Origin: Bacteriovoracaceae bacterium
GTDB taxonomy: Bacteria; Bdellovibrionota; UBA1018
DNA length: 6,071 bases
Direction of reading: 5' to 3'
Assembly: GCA_023250795.1 (NCBI GenBank)
Contig: JAHFAB010000131.1
Coordinates: forward strand, 1 to 6,071
Shown: positions 5,835 to 6,071 of the stretch, piece after piece
Numbering within the stretch: the stretch's first letter is position 1
How the letters are laid out: every line of letters begins with the position of its first letter
Position numbers and translations under genes: made by a program
Notes under the pieces: generated by a model
Seen by the model: the letters and a program-made list of their open reading frames with translations, nothing else
Databases searched by the model: none
What the model was told of the DNA's origin: nothing

Positions 5835-6071
5835 AGTTTAATAACCACTACGATTGCATCATCTTAGGCGATCACCCAGGCGCTTTGCTCGGCGCAAGTC
5901 TAGCTGGGAAATTAGGGCTAACAGTTCTTAGTTTGAATTTTACTTCCAGCTCCACAAAAAAAATCTTCGCTGGTGGCCACTGCTTTGATCCGGAGTCTAA
6001 TTTTATTTTCGGTCTGGGGGGGATTGGAAGCACTTCAGCGCTTGTCGCTGATTGCTTGACCCATCTGGGAG
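5831..6071 (+). CDS. FAD/NAD(P)-binding oxidoreductase-like protein, N-terminal fragment (cut by window edge)
   Basis: The ATG overlaps the TGA of the kal-like gene (ATGA), and 80 codons are readable before the window ends. The N-terminus [20 protein letters not shown] (7-26), followed by [11 protein letters not shown], has the strand-glycine loop-helix-strand layout of a dinucleotide-binding Rossmann fold, as in phytoene-desaturase or geranylgeranyl-reductase-like flavoproteins. The canonical GxGxxG is altered: the loop reads GDHPGA, with histidine in place of the second glycine, and the acidic residue expected at the end of the second strand is not evident (LSLNF). A further stretch, [19 protein letters not shown] (about 50-68), is glycine-rich. 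Start choice rests on the four-base overlap and the position of the Rossmann motif. With the remainder missing, function and even cofactor are uncertain. Confidence 0.65.
   Translation, partial: MKFNNHYDCIILGDHPGALLGASLAGKLGLTVLSLNFTSSSTKKIFAGGHCFDPESNFIFGLGGIGSTSALVADCLTHLG

Overview
The window looks like ordinary chromosome from a Gram-negative, LPS-making bacterium of moderate GC content. A Kdo transferase and a family-9 (heptosyltransferase-type) glycosyltransferase sit side by side, which requires an LPS outer membrane. The WaaA sequence style (KYEAWP, GDPRWDR), the large exported HEAT-repeat protein, and a stand-alone Kal-type hot-dog protein fit a Bdellovibrionota or other former 'Deltaproteobacteria' lineage. 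That placement is inference from protein character; no marker gene here fixes it. No mobile element, CRISPR array, tRNA or rRNA was seen.

Layout. Positions 1-1905 (minus strand) hold one long HEAT-repeat gene with a signal-peptide-like N-terminus. It is split by a single-base frame change at a four-T run (plus-strand aaaa, 1027-1030). The reading frame beyond the break stays open for 342 codons, runs off the left edge, and keeps the HEAT pattern. Positions 1906-2013 are a divergent intergenic region with a good sigma-70-type promoter (TTTACA, 17 bp, AATAAT) aimed at proC. proC (2014-2820) is a complete pyrroline-5-carboxylate reductase gene. Positions 2821-2993 are intergenic and contain a possible 21-codon hydrophobic micro-ORF on the minus strand, behind its own promoter-like sequence. 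A GT9 glycosyltransferase (2994-4064) and waaA (4072-5307) form a tight pair with a 7-bp gap. After a 101-bp gap comes a kal-like hot-dog gene (5409-5834), whose stop codon overlaps (ATGA) the start of a FAD/NAD(P)-binding-type oxidoreductase gene that leaves the right edge (5831 onward).

How the genes work together. The GT9 enzyme and WaaA would both act at the cytoplasmic face of the inner membrane on lipid A/core oligosaccharide: WaaA adds Kdo to the lipid A precursor and the GT9 enzyme extends the core. proC completes proline synthesis and looks independently transcribed. The kal-like gene and the flavoprotein-like gene are translationally coupled and probably share one pathway. Kal belongs to lysine fermentation (3-aminobutyryl-CoA to crotonyl-CoA), but none of the other lysine-fermentation genes are visible, so the actual substrate is open.

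Most notable points: the cleanly frameshifted HEAT gene, the orphan Kal/flavoprotein pair, the micro-ORF, and a WaaA that lacks an obvious N-terminal membrane anchor. I do not see a clearly new multi-gene system; the Kal/flavoprotein pair is the best candidate for undescribed biochemistry, and its second gene is cut by the window edge.
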